64,000 bases of DNA from an uncultured Bacilli bacterium. Lineage in GTDB: Bacteria > Bacillota_I > Bacilli_A > Izemoplasmatales > UBA1188. Of this stretch, positions 20,401 to 29,794 are shown in pieces; position 1 is the stretch's first letter; every line of letters starts with the position of its first letter. The notes under the pieces are model-generated. The model was not told the DNA's origin. It was given only the letters and a program-made list of their open reading frames with translations, and made no database searches. The stretch covers positions 24,109 to 88,108 of the forward strand of contig CAJOMC010000006.1 in the NCBI GenBank assembly GCA_905235635.1, written 5' to 3'. The translations under genes and the position numbers were made by a program.

Positions 20401-22894
20401 TGGCACATATTCAATAGGTGTCATATTTGAAGGTGATCCAACAATTTATGAACTTGTATCTGATATTCCAAACGCTAAAGAACAAACCATTTCAATAGCG
20501 CAAACAATGAAAGCTCTATATCCTCAAAAGGTAAAGAGCGGAATGAATAACATTAAAATAGTTATTATTTTAGATGAAGCAAATTCAAATGTTGAACTAT
20601 CGCTTGTTAAAACATATTATCAACTAACGAGTTGGGGTGTTACAACTTCTGGAATAATGTTTGAAGAATGGTCAGGTGCTGTAAATGACCTTAATAAAGG
20701 TACAATAACACCTACAGGTAACGCTCAAGAGGATTATAGAATTACTAATACTGATAACGAATCTAATAGTACTAGTAGTCGTGGAGCCGCTGGTAAATTT
20801 GAACTTAATTTAGATAGAAATCCTGAACTATCAATTTCAATAGCGGATGTTAAAGGAAAGTGGTCTGTAAGTGTTGTATTCTTTCAAGATTTAAGCAAAC
20901 GTTATGAAATAATCCCACAAAATACATCTAAGAATGTTAACAAGAAAGTTAACTTATTAGATGCAATATTAGCGATTGATCCATCATTTAGTTTATCTGG
21001 AGTTCAATCTATATACCTCCAAGTAGAGGTAGTTGGTGGTGAAAATTACGCTGATATTCGTAAGGTTCAAACATCATATAATAAAGTTGCACCTAAGTTT
21101 GAAGATGGAGCATCTTTATCAGGAAGAAGTATTACAAGTTGGGATGCTGATGCATCATTAAATAGTTTATCGTATCTTAAAGGTGGTGTTGCGGTGTTAG
21201 AAGAAAATCTTAAGGGGTCATCTATCATCACAACTCCTCAAGTTAAACTAACTACATCTAAAAATCCACAATTAATAATATCTAGTGAAATAAAAGGAAC
21301 TCTAAGAGTATATGCAAATATCCAAGGAATAAGATATGAATTATCACCTAAGAATGGATATACCTCATCAGGTGTAATTAGTATAGATGTTAATGAAAGA
21401 CTAGCTTTAGCTGGATTTAATACAACCAATTTCAATCAAAATGTAACATTTAGCTTTGCATCAGATGGAGCTAATAGTAAAGTATCATTTGATTATATTA
21501 AGTTCATAAACAAACTCGCATCAGTTGGTAAAATCAATGTAAATGGTAATGAATTATCATGGGATAGAGTACCTGGTGCTGAATACTATAGTTTATCTAT
21601 TTACGACTCAAATGATAATAACGTATTAAGTATAAATAACTATAAATCTAATCTATATGATGTATCAGGTCTACTTTTACCTGATGGTATATATAGAATA
21701 GTTGTATCTGCAGGAAGCTCTAAATCGCTTCCAAGTGATACACAACAACAAGGCTTCAAACAAGGTAATGTTGAAAGCATTCCACTAGGCAAAATCGAAA
21801 GCATTTCATATGATGGAATGTATATTAGATTTAATAGTGTTGATAATGCCCAAGGATATAAAGTTACCCTTAAAGATGTAGATACAAATGAAATTGTATT
21901 AGAAAATCAAATAATTACTACTAATTATCTTGATTTATCTAGTATAGGTTTATCTGGTTTTAACTATTCACTAACCATAAACGCTCAAGGCGATGATATT
22001 GCATATTTAAGTTCTGAAGCTAAGACATTTGCCTTCGCAACACCAACAGAAGCACGTTATACTCCAAAAGTATTATCTACCGCAACACCAGTTAATAATG
22101 ATGCATTTATTACTGTTGAAAGTAATGGATTAGCATTACTTCAACTCCCTACTGGTGGTAACTGGGGTGAAGTTGGTACATCAGCATTCTATTTAAATAT
22201 GAGTGCTAACCCAATATGGTACGTAGATTTTGGCACAGTAACTCATGGTTACTATATGAGAATGTATATAGATGGTACTCTATACTACATCACAGATAAC
22301 GTATTCTCAAGTGAAACTTGTTGGTTTGATTTAGTAGGTATTCTTAAAGAAAGGGGAGAAGCACCATCATCAGCTTTAAGTGGTAATCACTTAGTAAGAT
22401 TCTGCTTCGGTGTAACAGGTGGCACTGCAGATGTGGTAAATCCAACTGTTGAAATAGTTGAATCAAGAGTATTTACTATGTCAAATGGTTATATTCAACC
22501 AATAATTGGAGAATTAAATTCTCCAGTACTAAGAGTAGATGACAAAAGTGTTGTTTGGGATAGTGTTGCCAACGCTCAACAGTATGTTATTACTATTTTC
22601 AATGAATTTGGTTTATTATATAGTGAGACAGTATCATCAACAAGCACTGATTTATCATTCTTAGTTCAACCAGATACATATACAGTTAATGTATTCTCAA
22701 GGGGCTCAAATTACTATGATAGTGAATTAAGTTCAATTGAGTATGTTGTAACTGAAAATATTGAACCAGCACCTCCTAAAAAAGGTTGTCGTTCAGAGAT
22801 TGGTTTAAACCATTCATTATATGTAATCTTATTATTATCATTAATAACAATTCCTGTATTTACTACATTAAAAAAACATTCAAGAGGAGAATAA
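17477..22894 (+). CDS. Giant secreted, C-terminally anchored modular protein; helical-rich N-terminal region of unknown, possibly glycan-active function
   Basis: Signal peptide MFKKITTCLLAIIESVFVFVVISNTNKVNA; Trp/Tyr/Gly-rich ~500-aa N-terminal domain; repeated modules; C-terminus PPKKGCRSEIGLNHSLYVILLLSLITIPVFTTLKKHSRGE; start moved from 17435 to ATG 17477. Confidence 0.8.
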   Translation: MTMFKKITTCLLAIIESVFVFVVISNTNKVNAAINMSIPRMDSLPGVATDYEYKDWKETTINYINYILDESSIFNGMDAKGNSLAEKPIKIVQSNAAKNIDAFFNESGNKFWGIKSYLGLSGGGVEGINCIAAILSGAQVGLDMTNYSVNGQEPHNYVRDMVAFYQAENGQNVVLNNASASTGGSFWYELLPGCLFVNLYEYYPEETYLKEIIAEMSKKWMKCVDDLGGANCDFSSGYGYSIAKGVQTYGNWREPDAAAGLAYILYGGYKATENDPVYGEYSSQFLTRAMWCMDFLDRLEYSPFYEVLTFLAPPIASKLNAFHNKNYDIAKYINWTLDGSSAVRGGWGMINESWGGKHTYGLMGSLTDGGGYAFAMNTFDAAWGFIPTVKYDTRFANSIGKWILNVSNSSRYYYGKYSSDDGEYITNTYGEKSYTHWSGYYQSSNYFAPTDPEASFIAYEGLRKYQKGFNWNADGNSKSNFTNYNHSPYASCDSFTYAWGGNTDYGMYGSSHVGMFGAIIDKTNVSQILKIDLNALDYFGEETYPTYMFYNPYNQAKEIEYKKEKASNRLYDAINKKWLTTTGSGETVKFYAPAGVSTIVVELPADGDIETSGGVYYLDGKYVTSSRSSLNMTVEHYDDNSWSEISSGAVIRNKLRIYLDAQVDSSTTLKEINVTINGKEVYKTTSIPTSYIEIDVENNDLIRSGNGSIIANMKLNNGAIEKRSIGITVAKSRLETAVSFDSHDKQTESFTKTIDVWNNGPNAVLLPFDCSVETVDSGTKITASSVLSYGSSFTEYFRIDLSRNPILELDIKETTASWALKVFIEDGDATGYYMIRDIDTTGKQSVNIIEQILIEDRSFDLTGIHNLAVWILPAGKPGCSVTVSDIYIYYLYDSPIVNEPNQYEWGFNFNPGYINIWDSFEDNLPDAGANLEYTSNATEKLSIQNGKVSAYITSPYVYADIAKNPVISVMPYSVSGTYSIGVIFEGDPTIYELVSDIPNAKEQTISIAQTMKALYPQKVKSGMNNIKIVIILDEANSNVELSLVKTYYQLTSWGVTTSGIMFEEWSGAVNDLNKGTITPTGNAQEDYRITNTDNESNSTSSRGAAGKFELNLDRNPELSISIADVKGKWSVSVVFFQDLSKRYEIIPQNTSKNVNKKVNLLDAILAIDPSFSLSGVQSIYLQVEVVGGENYADIRKVQTSYNKVAPKFEDGASLSGRSITSWDADASLNSLSYLKGGVAVLEENLKGSSIITTPQVKLTTSKNPQLIISSEIKGTLRVYANIQGIRYELSPKNGYTSSGVISIDVNERLALAGFNTTNFNQNVTFSFASDGANSKVSFDYIKFINKLASVGKINVNGNELSWDRVPGAEYYSLSIYDSNDNNVLSINNYKSNLYDVSGLLLPDGIYRIVVSAGSSKSLPSDTQQQGFKQGNVESIPLGKIESISYDGMYIRFNSVDNAQGYKVTLKDVDTNEIVLENQIITTNYLDLSSIGLSGFNYSLTINAQGDDIAYLSSEAKTFAFATPTEARYTPKVLSTATPVNNDAFITVESNGLALLQLPTGGNWGEVGTSAFYLNMSANPIWYVDFGTVTHGYYMRMYIDGTLYYITDNVFSSETCWFDLVGILKERGEAPSSALSGNHLVRFCFGVTGGTADVVNPTVEIVESRVFTMSNGYIQPIIGELNSPVLRVDDKSVVWDSVANAQQYVITIFNEFGLLYSETVSSTSTDLSFLVQPDTYTVNVFSRGSNYYDSELSSIEYVVTENIEPAPPKKGCRSEIGLNHSLYVILLLSLITIPVFTTLKKHSRGE

Positions 22895-22896
22895 TT

Positions 22897-23862
22897 ATGG
22901 CCTCACACAAAGCATTAACAAGTATCAAAGAACAATTTGAAATCTTTTCTAAAACAAAAAATGTTCATGATTCTAAACTAGAAGAATTTGAGATTGACTC
23001 AAATCTTGACTGCTATAACCCATCAATACCTTTTGTTATTGATGAAACTGAATATATTTTGTGTCGTACCCAAGAAAGAAAAGGTGAATATTCTAAGGTA
23101 TATTGTTTTAAAAAAGAAGATAGCAAATGGGTAATTGAGAAGAGTTTTAAACCTCTTCCTTTAGAGGACCCATCTATCGCCTTTATCAATGATAAAATAG
23201 TTGTTTCTGGTGTAAATGTCACATTTGGAGATAACATAAATACTTTTACTGAATGGAAAACTGATTTCTATGTTGGAGACAGCATTCAAAATTTAGAATA
23301 TTTTACATCTGGCCCAGATCATATGAAAGATATTAGATTAGTTCAATTAAAAAATTCTAAAATTGGTATTTTCACAAGACCATTAGGTAAAAATGTGGCA
23401 GATGGACATAAAGCTAAGATAGGTTTTACTATTGTTGATAGAATTGAAGACATCAATAAAGATGTTATAAATAATGCACCACTACTTGATGATTTCTTCT
23501 TGAAAGAAGAATGGGGTGGGTGCAATTCAGCATATCTTCTTAAAAACGGTCTAATTGGTGTAATTGGACATAAAAGTTATTATAGTAATGAAGATGGTAA
23601 AGACCACCTTCATTACTATGGGACATATTTCGTTATTAATCCAAAAACATATAAAACAACGGATATGAATATTATTATTAGTCGTGATTGTTTTCCTTAC
23701 TTTGAACCAAGGGAAGAAAGACTAACTGATATCACATTTACATCAGGAATAGTTAGAAACTCTGATGGGACAGCTAAAATTTACGCTGGATTAAGCGATA
23801 GCGCTATTGGAAGCGCAATTATAAAGGATCCATTTATTGAATATGAAAAACTCAAAGTCTAA
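22897..23862 (+). CDS. DUF1861-like protein (beta-propeller glycosidase/phosphorylase-like)
   Basis: Pattern 'YNPSIPFVIDETEYILCRTQERKGEYS…LEDPSIAFINDKIVVSGVNVTF…GPDHMKDIRLVQLKNSKIGIFTRPLGK…KIGFTIVD…EEWGGCNSAYLLKNGLIGVIGHKSY'; start moved to ATG 22897. Confidence 0.75.
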   Translation: MASHKALTSIKEQFEIFSKTKNVHDSKLEEFEIDSNLDCYNPSIPFVIDETEYILCRTQERKGEYSKVYCFKKEDSKWVIEKSFKPLPLEDPSIAFINDKIVVSGVNVTFGDNINTFTEWKTDFYVGDSIQNLEYFTSGPDHMKDIRLVQLKNSKIGIFTRPLGKNVADGHKAKIGFTIVDRIEDINKDVINNAPLLDDFFLKEEWGGCNSAYLLKNGLIGVIGHKSYYSNEDGKDHLHYYGTYFVINPKTYKTTDMNIIISRDCFPYFEPREERLTDITFTSGIVRNSDGTAKIYAGLSDSAIGSAIIKDPFIEYEKLKV

Positions 23863-24787
23863 GATTCCTTTTAAGCAAAGACTTGCGAAAAAAGAACTAA
23901 TTAAAAATGGTGGTAGATACTTACTTCTTTTACCGGCTATAGTTTTTATAGTTATTTTCGCATATCTTCCAATGATTGGAATTATTATTGCTTTTGAGGA
24001 TTATGACCCTGCAAGAGGTATTCTGGGCAGTAAATTTGTGGGACTTGAGAATTTTAAATTTTTCTTTAGTGGTTCTAAATGGTTAGAAGTAACGGTTAAC
24101 ACTTTATATCTAAATATTATATTTATCATTACTGGTACAATCGCATCACTAATTATTGCGATTGTATTAAGTGAATTAAACAAAAAGATATTCTTAAAAG
24201 TATCTCAAACATTTATGACTCTCCCTAACTTTGTGAGTTGGGCGTCAATAGCTTTATTCTCAGTTGCATTCCTTTCAGCTGATGGAATAATCAATAGTTT
24301 AATTGTAAAAATGGGTGGTAATGCAATCAGTTTTAGTACTGATCCTTCCGTATGGAGATTTACCTTTGTGGTAATTAGAATTTGGAAAGGTGCTGGTTGG
24401 GGTTCTATTATATATTTAGCTTCAATCACGGGCATTTCACCAGAACTATATGAGGCGGCAAAGATCGATGGTGCAAGTAGACTTCAGTGCATCTTTAGAA
24501 TTACCTTACCTCTTTTAAAAAGCGTAGTCATTATTCAATTATTACTGAGTATTGGAAATGTATTCCGCGGAGACTTCGGAATGATTTATCCGTTTATAGG
24601 TGATAACGCTCTCCTTTATTCAACAACTGATGTTATTGATACATATGTGTATAGAGCGGTTAGAACTCAAAGTGATTTTAGTAAAACAATGGCTGTGGGA
24701 CTTTATCAATCAATCATGGGCCTTATTATGGTATTTGTCGCAAACGGACTTACTAAGAGATATGCCCCTGAATCGTCACTATTCTAA
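23843..24787 (+). CDS. Sugar ABC transporter permease (LplB-like)
   Basis: 'LLLLPAIVFIVIFAYLPMIGIIIAFEDYDPARGI' and EAA-loop 'LYEAAKIDGASRLQCIFRITLPLLK'. Confidence 0.9.
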   Translation: MKNSKSKIPFKQRLAKKELIKNGGRYLLLLPAIVFIVIFAYLPMIGIIIAFEDYDPARGILGSKFVGLENFKFFFSGSKWLEVTVNTLYLNIIFIITGTIASLIIAIVLSELNKKIFLKVSQTFMTLPNFVSWASIALFSVAFLSADGIINSLIVKMGGNAISFSTDPSVWRFTFVVIRIWKGAGWGSIIYLASITGISPELYEAAKIDGASRLQCIFRITLPLLKSVVIIQLLLSIGNVFRGDFGMIYPFIGDNALLYSTTDVIDTYVYRAVRTQSDFSKTMAVGLYQSIMGLIMVFVANGLTKRYAPESSLF

Positions 24788-24788
24788 T

Positions 24789-25691
24789 ATGAAAACGAAG
24801 AAAAATAGTATAAAGAAAACAAAAGGAGATATTGCACTTGAAGTCTTATTCTATATATTTATCACAATATTCTCGCTTTTATGTTTGTACCCTTTCTATC
24901 AAGTATTAATTAGTTCATTTACTGATGAAAACACTCTTGTGAGAGAAGGATATAAACTATTCCCATCTAAGTTATCACTTGACGCTTACAAAACAATTTT
25001 CTCTAATAATGTAATACCTCGTGCTTACTTAGTAACTATATTTATTACCGTTGTAGGTACAGTACTTACTCTTATTGTAACGGGTCTTGCGGCTTACGCA
25101 TTATCCGGAAAGAAGCTTAAATACCGTGGTGGTATTAGTTTATTCTTTTATTTCACTTGTCTATTCTCGGGTGGACTTGTGGCATATTATTTGCTGATCA
25201 CAAACTATCTTCATTTAGATAATTCAATTTGGGTGTATATCATTCCTGCAATGTTTAATGTTTGGAATATGTTCCTACTTAGAAACTTCTTTAATGAAAT
25301 ACCTATGTCACTCATTGAATCAGCGAAGATGGATGGGGCAAATGAACTTACGATTGCTTTTAGAATCGTTCTTCCATTATCTCTACCTGCGCTTGCGACT
25401 ATTGGGCTTTTCACAGCGCTTGGATTCTGGAATGAATGGATGGCAAGTTCTTTATATATTGACGACGAAAAATTATATACACTTCAATACATTATAGTAC
25501 GTATGGTTAATAGTATATCTGCGGCCCAAAACGTTGGACAGGCAGGACTCCCTCCTGGAGTTATATCTGTGCCCGCAAATACAATAAGACTCGCAACTGC
25601 GATGGTCACTGTTGGTCCAATAATACTACTTTATCCATTCCTTCAAAAGTACTTTGTTAAAGGCTTACGTGTTGGTGGTGTTAAAGAATAA
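24789..25691 (+). CDS. Sugar ABC transporter permease (LplC/YtcP-like)
   Basis: 'LIESAKMDGANELTIAFRIVLPLSLPALATIGLF'; C-term 'QKYFVKGLRVGGVKE'; start moved from 24600 to 24789. Confidence 0.9.
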   Translation: MKTKKNSIKKTKGDIALEVLFYIFITIFSLLCLYPFYQVLISSFTDENTLVREGYKLFPSKLSLDAYKTIFSNNVIPRAYLVTIFITVVGTVLTLIVTGLAAYALSGKKLKYRGGISLFFYFTCLFSGGLVAYYLLITNYLHLDNSIWVYIIPAMFNVWNMFLLRNFFNEIPMSLIESAKMDGANELTIAFRIVLPLSLPALATIGLFTALGFWNEWMASSLYIDDEKLYTLQYIIVRMVNSISAAQNVGQAGLPPGVISVPANTIRLATAMVTVGPIILLYPFLQKYFVKGLRVGGVKE

Positions 25692-25705
25692 AGAAGAGGT
25701 AATTT

Positions 25706-27475
25706 ATGAAAAATATATTTAAGAAAACATTTATATTAGTTGTTACATTATTAATGGTTTTATGCCTTGCATCATGTAATAAAAAGACTGATGAGTATTC
25801 TAATAAAATTAAATTTTATCTATGGAATGCTGATGGCCTTATGCCTACAGGATTTGAAGATGTATTAAAAGAATACAATGAAAAATATGCTAAGGAAAAT
25901 GGTGGTCTTGAACTCGAATTTAAATTTGAGGCAACACAAGATACCTATAAGCAAAATCTAAATCTATATTTCAGTGCTCAAAAGAATACCTATGATGTAG
26001 TCTTTGATGCACAGTGGATTCTTCTTGAAAGATTCTCTCAAACTGGATATTATTATGATTTATCTAGCTATTTTAACAATGATAATTATCCAGGTCTTAA
26101 GAAAGCATTCTCTGAAGAATTTATAAATAATAATAAATATAATAATGGTGTATATGGTATTCCAATCACTGAATCATTTGGTGATATTGCGGTAACATTT
26201 ATTCGTAAAGATTGGAGAGTACTATGTGCAAGTGATACTATTTGGGAAAAACCAGAAGATTTAATAAACAACCCAACAAAGGCATCTGATTTAGCCGATA
26301 GAATCGATAATTATAATGAATATGAATACTATATTTATTGGGTTAAAGCTCATGCGGGGGAAGGCTCTATTCCATCAAACGTAGTACCTATTATTTGTAA
26401 TAATGATGGTTCATATAGTGCATATGAAATTATAAGTGGCAGAAACGCTCGTTCAGTTCTTCCAAAAGATTATTATAATAATGGAATTAAAACTGATATT
26501 TTAATCAATTCAGGTGGCTTAAGTGGGCAAGTTTATGTTGATGAAAGATCAGGCGAAGCTGTTGCAGCTGATGTAAGTAATCTTAATCCATCCGCAACTA
26601 ATGGTAGAAATTCATTCCCTCAACAATTCCAAAGTGAAGATACTTCATGGCAAGAAAACTATGAAATAGTCAGAAGATGGAATCAAGCTGGTATGATGGG
26701 TGATGTATCAAATGAAACTGAAGCATATGCTAAATTCAAGCTTGGTCTTGCGGGATCAGTTATTCAAAGTATCGATAACTTCAATGAATATGAAGCTGCG
26801 ATTAAAACTCAAGATAGTAATGCAGAACTTGAAATATTCATTCATGATACAGATATTAGAAACAAATCAGAAGGCGTTCAAGCAACAGATTATCGTGCTT
26901 GGAATTATCTAGCTATTCCAAAGAACGTTCCAGAAGCTAAAGTTGAAAAGATAATGAAGTTCTTCGATTGGTTGTTTGAATCAAGAGAACATCATGATTT
27001 ATTCCAATACGGTATTAAAGGTGTTAACTGGGATGAAGCAAAAGATGATAATGGTAATTATATAGAAAATACAGTTACTACACTTGGTTTTGAACCTTAT
27101 ACTTTTACAGCATATTTACTAACATGGAATCCAACCTACATTAGACTTCCTTACGCAAGTGATCCTAAAGTACTTGAATATAGTTCATATATGTATAGCA
27201 TTGAACGTTATTCACCACAATTATATTCTGGATTTGTCTTCTCTACAGTTGGACGTTCATCTGAGGTTACAACTGCATTAAACAACCCTGATATCGCATC
27301 CGCAAAGAGCGATATTACTGCATATCAACTAGGACTTGTGAATAATCCTGTTAGCTCATGGCAAGGATATCTCGATAGTCTAAGAAATAATACTTCACTT
27401 CAAAATTCACTAACAATAATTCAAAGAGACCTAATTGCACAATTCAATGAATACCTTGAGAAAAACACTAACTAA
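25706..27475 (+). CDS. Extracellular solute-binding lipoprotein (LplA/DUF3502-like)
   Basis: Lipobox 'VLCLASC'; adjacent to LplB/LplC permeases; binding-protein architecture. Confidence 0.85.
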   Translation: MKNIFKKTFILVVTLLMVLCLASCNKKTDEYSNKIKFYLWNADGLMPTGFEDVLKEYNEKYAKENGGLELEFKFEATQDTYKQNLNLYFSAQKNTYDVVFDAQWILLERFSQTGYYYDLSSYFNNDNYPGLKKAFSEEFINNNKYNNGVYGIPITESFGDIAVTFIRKDWRVLCASDTIWEKPEDLINNPTKASDLADRIDNYNEYEYYIYWVKAHAGEGSIPSNVVPIICNNDGSYSAYEIISGRNARSVLPKDYYNNGIKTDILINSGGLSGQVYVDERSGEAVAADVSNLNPSATNGRNSFPQQFQSEDTSWQENYEIVRRWNQAGMMGDVSNETEAYAKFKLGLAGSVIQSIDNFNEYEAAIKTQDSNAELEIFIHDTDIRNKSEGVQATDYRAWNYLAIPKNVPEAKVEKIMKFFDWLFESREHHDLFQYGIKGVNWDEAKDDNGNYIENTVTTLGFEPYTFTAYLLTWNPTYIRLPYASDPKVLEYSSYMYSIERYSPQLYSGFVFSTVGRSSEVTTALNNPDIASAKSDITAYQLGLVNNPVSSWQGYLDSLRNNTSLQNSLTIIQRDLIAQFNEYLEKNTN

Positions 27476-28931
27476 ACTATTACTAGTTCTAGTTACCGTA
27501 TCAATCATTTCGCTTTTCTTAAACGTAAAAGTATACGCTAAAGAAGACTATAGTTATAAAATCAAGCATTACGCTGGTAATGCTGGATTTTCATTCTATA
27601 TTAATGATGAAAATAAGTTATTCTCAATAGGTGAAAATGGTTCAGGCCAGTTAGGCATTGGTAATCAAAAATCACATTTTGATCCACAACATGTAATGGA
27701 TGATGTTAAAGATGTTATCGTTGGCGGTGGACCATTTGTATTTGCGATTAAACTTAACGGTGATGTATATGCGTGGGGTAAAAACCAACATTGCCAACTA
27801 GGTCTTGGTGGCACATATAATACTGATTCAGATACAAACTACATTTCTTATCCAGAACAGTTATCTTTAAACTTTAACGTTAAACAAATAGTTTGCGGTA
27901 ATAGTTTCGCACTTATTCTCGATGATAATGGAAATGTATATGGTGCAGGTAGCAATGAATATGGTCAACTTGGACTTGAGTCAAGTTATACTAAATCATC
28001 AGTTGTTTCTACATTCACCAAAATAGATATCTTATCGGGTAAAAATATTGTGATGATTGCTGCATCAGGATATACATCTTATGCATTGACTGATACTAAT
28101 GAACTATATTCATTTGGTGATAATTATTATGGTGAATTAGGCACTAATTCAGAAGTTAAACATCCTAATGATAGTGCATTAAACAAGTGTTTAATTGATA
28201 ACGTTATAGCTGTTTCTGCATCGGATAGTAACGCTCTTGCGTTAACAAGTGATAATAAAGTGTACTCTTGGGGTAGAAACCAATATAGTCAGTTAGGTGT
28301 TGAATGGTATAGCGAAACATCATCACTTAAACCAATAGAAATTATGAATTATTATGATGGAGAAAGCCTTATAAATGTTACCCCAAGCAAGATACTTTCT
28401 TGTGGTAACACAAACTTCATCATTTCAACAGATAACGATTTATTCTCATTTGGCGCAAATAATGAGTCAAATGCGGGAATTGATAACGGAAAACAAACGG
28501 TCCTCGTCCCAACAAAAGTTACATTCTATAAAGCACTCGATATTCAGAAAATGAAAGAAGATGGCGAAAGTGATGTAGTTCTATCATCTGTCCCTGTAGA
28601 TAAGGATGTGATTATAAAATTAAAGGTTTCTAATTTCGCTGGTGGATGTATATCGAGAGTATTTATTACTGATGATAGTGGTGAGGTATGGTCATTTGGT
28701 AATAATAGTGCTACACAGTTATGCATTGGAAATACTGCCACATCAAATGTACCAGTAAAGGCGACACTTTATAGGATTGATTCGTATGATGGAGAATATA
28801 AAGAAAAGGACTACCTGACTTGGCCAATTATATTCTTATCAATCGTGTTTACAGGATTAATTGTATTTATTGTTTATTCAGAAATTAAAATATATAAAGT
28901 AAAGAAAAGAAGTAAAGAAAATAAATGTTAA
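27447..28931 (+). CDS. Secreted, membrane-anchored RCC1-repeat (beta-propeller) protein
   Basis: Repeats 'LFSIGENGSGQLGIGN', 'VYAWGKNQHCQLGLGG', 'VYGAGSNEYGQLGL', 'LYSFGDNYYGELGT', 'VYSWGRNQYSQLGV', 'VWSFGNNSATQLCIGN'; C-terminal TM. Confidence 0.9.
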   Translation: MNTLRKTLTKLLLVLVTVSIISLFLNVKVYAKEDYSYKIKHYAGNAGFSFYINDENKLFSIGENGSGQLGIGNQKSHFDPQHVMDDVKDVIVGGGPFVFAIKLNGDVYAWGKNQHCQLGLGGTYNTDSDTNYISYPEQLSLNFNVKQIVCGNSFALILDDNGNVYGAGSNEYGQLGLESSYTKSSVVSTFTKIDILSGKNIVMIAASGYTSYALTDTNELYSFGDNYYGELGTNSEVKHPNDSALNKCLIDNVIAVSASDSNALALTSDNKVYSWGRNQYSQLGVEWYSETSSLKPIEIMNYYDGESLINVTPSKILSCGNTNFIISTDNDLFSFGANNESNAGIDNGKQTVLVPTKVTFYKALDIQKMKEDGESDVVLSSVPVDKDVIIKLKVSNFAGGCISRVFITDDSGEVWSFGNNSATQLCIGNTATSNVPVKATLYRIDSYDGEYKEKDYLTWPIIFLSIVFTGLIVFIVYSEIKIYKVKKRSKENKC

Positions 28932-29794
28932 GTATATTTAAAGATCCAAAGCATCAAGGTCCACTTCCAAAGAATAGGTTTGAACAATTTTTTGATATTG
29001 TTCAGTTTAATTATCGTTCTTTAATGCTTTTAAGTTTTTTAACATTTTTATTCTTTATTCCTCTAATTATATGGATGTATATATCCACAATTACAGATAG
29101 TGCACTATACGCCGAAATCTTAAGTTATGGAGATGATGTACCGCTTGAATTATATAATGAGTTAAAAACTCAAACACTTATTAACGCAATTATATATGTT
29201 CCATTAATCTCTATCACATTCATTGGTTTAAGTGGAATGATCGGAACATTTAGAAAGTTCTTTTATAGAGATATAGTTGAACTACCAGCTAATTATTTTG
29301 AGTGTGTAAAAAAGAACTGGTTATCATCTCTTTTAATCGGATTATTCTACTCTATGGCAATATCATCTATCACATTTAGTAATCTATTCTTTAATGAATC
29401 AGTAATCTGGAACATTATAGGTATTGTGTTAATAGTGTTTGTGAGTATATTCTTCCTGTTTGTCCTATCTCTTAATGTTTATTATACTGAAAGTATAGGA
29501 TCACTATTATTCAATTCGTTTATTTTATTAATAGTACGTCTACCTCAAAACTTATTAAGTATTGTAGTTTTAGTTCTTCCAGTATTGTTTGTTGTATTCT
29601 TACCTAAAATACTAGGAATAACCCTAATGATTATTGTATATACGATAATTTGGTTAGCTTTTGGAATATTAGCATTTGAGGCGAATGCTATAGGTGCATT
29701 TGATAAATATATTAATCAAAAATCTTTTCCTGACATTTATAAAAAAGGATTGGTAAAAAAAGATGGCAAAGAAAACTCAGAACATAGTTTATAG
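28925..29794 (+). CDS. YesL-like (DUF624) integral membrane protein
   Basis: Multi-TM, within lpl-type sugar locus. Confidence 0.6.
   Translation: MLSIFKDPKHQGPLPKNRFEQFFDIVQFNYRSLMLLSFLTFLFFIPLIIWMYISTITDSALYAEILSYGDDVPLELYNELKTQTLINAIIYVPLISITFIGLSGMIGTFRKFFYRDIVELPANYFECVKKNWLSSLLIGLFYSMAISSITFSNLFFNESVIWNIIGIVLIVFVSIFFLFVLSLNVYYTESIGSLLFNSFILLIVRLPQNLLSIVVLVLPVLFVVFLPKILGITLMIIVYTIIWLAFGILAFEANAIGAFDKYINQKSFPDIYKKGLVKKDGKENSEHSL

Noticed and set aside
22786-22896. N-terminal extension of the DUF1861 ORF from 22786
   Set aside because: Extension overlaps the 3' end of the giant protein gene in another frame; ATG 22897 has a good upstream aagaggaga RBS and starts the recognisable protein.
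24600-24788. N-terminal extension of the LplC-like permease from 24600
   Set aside because: Out-of-frame overlap with the upstream permease; the real start is ATG 24789 two nt after its stop.
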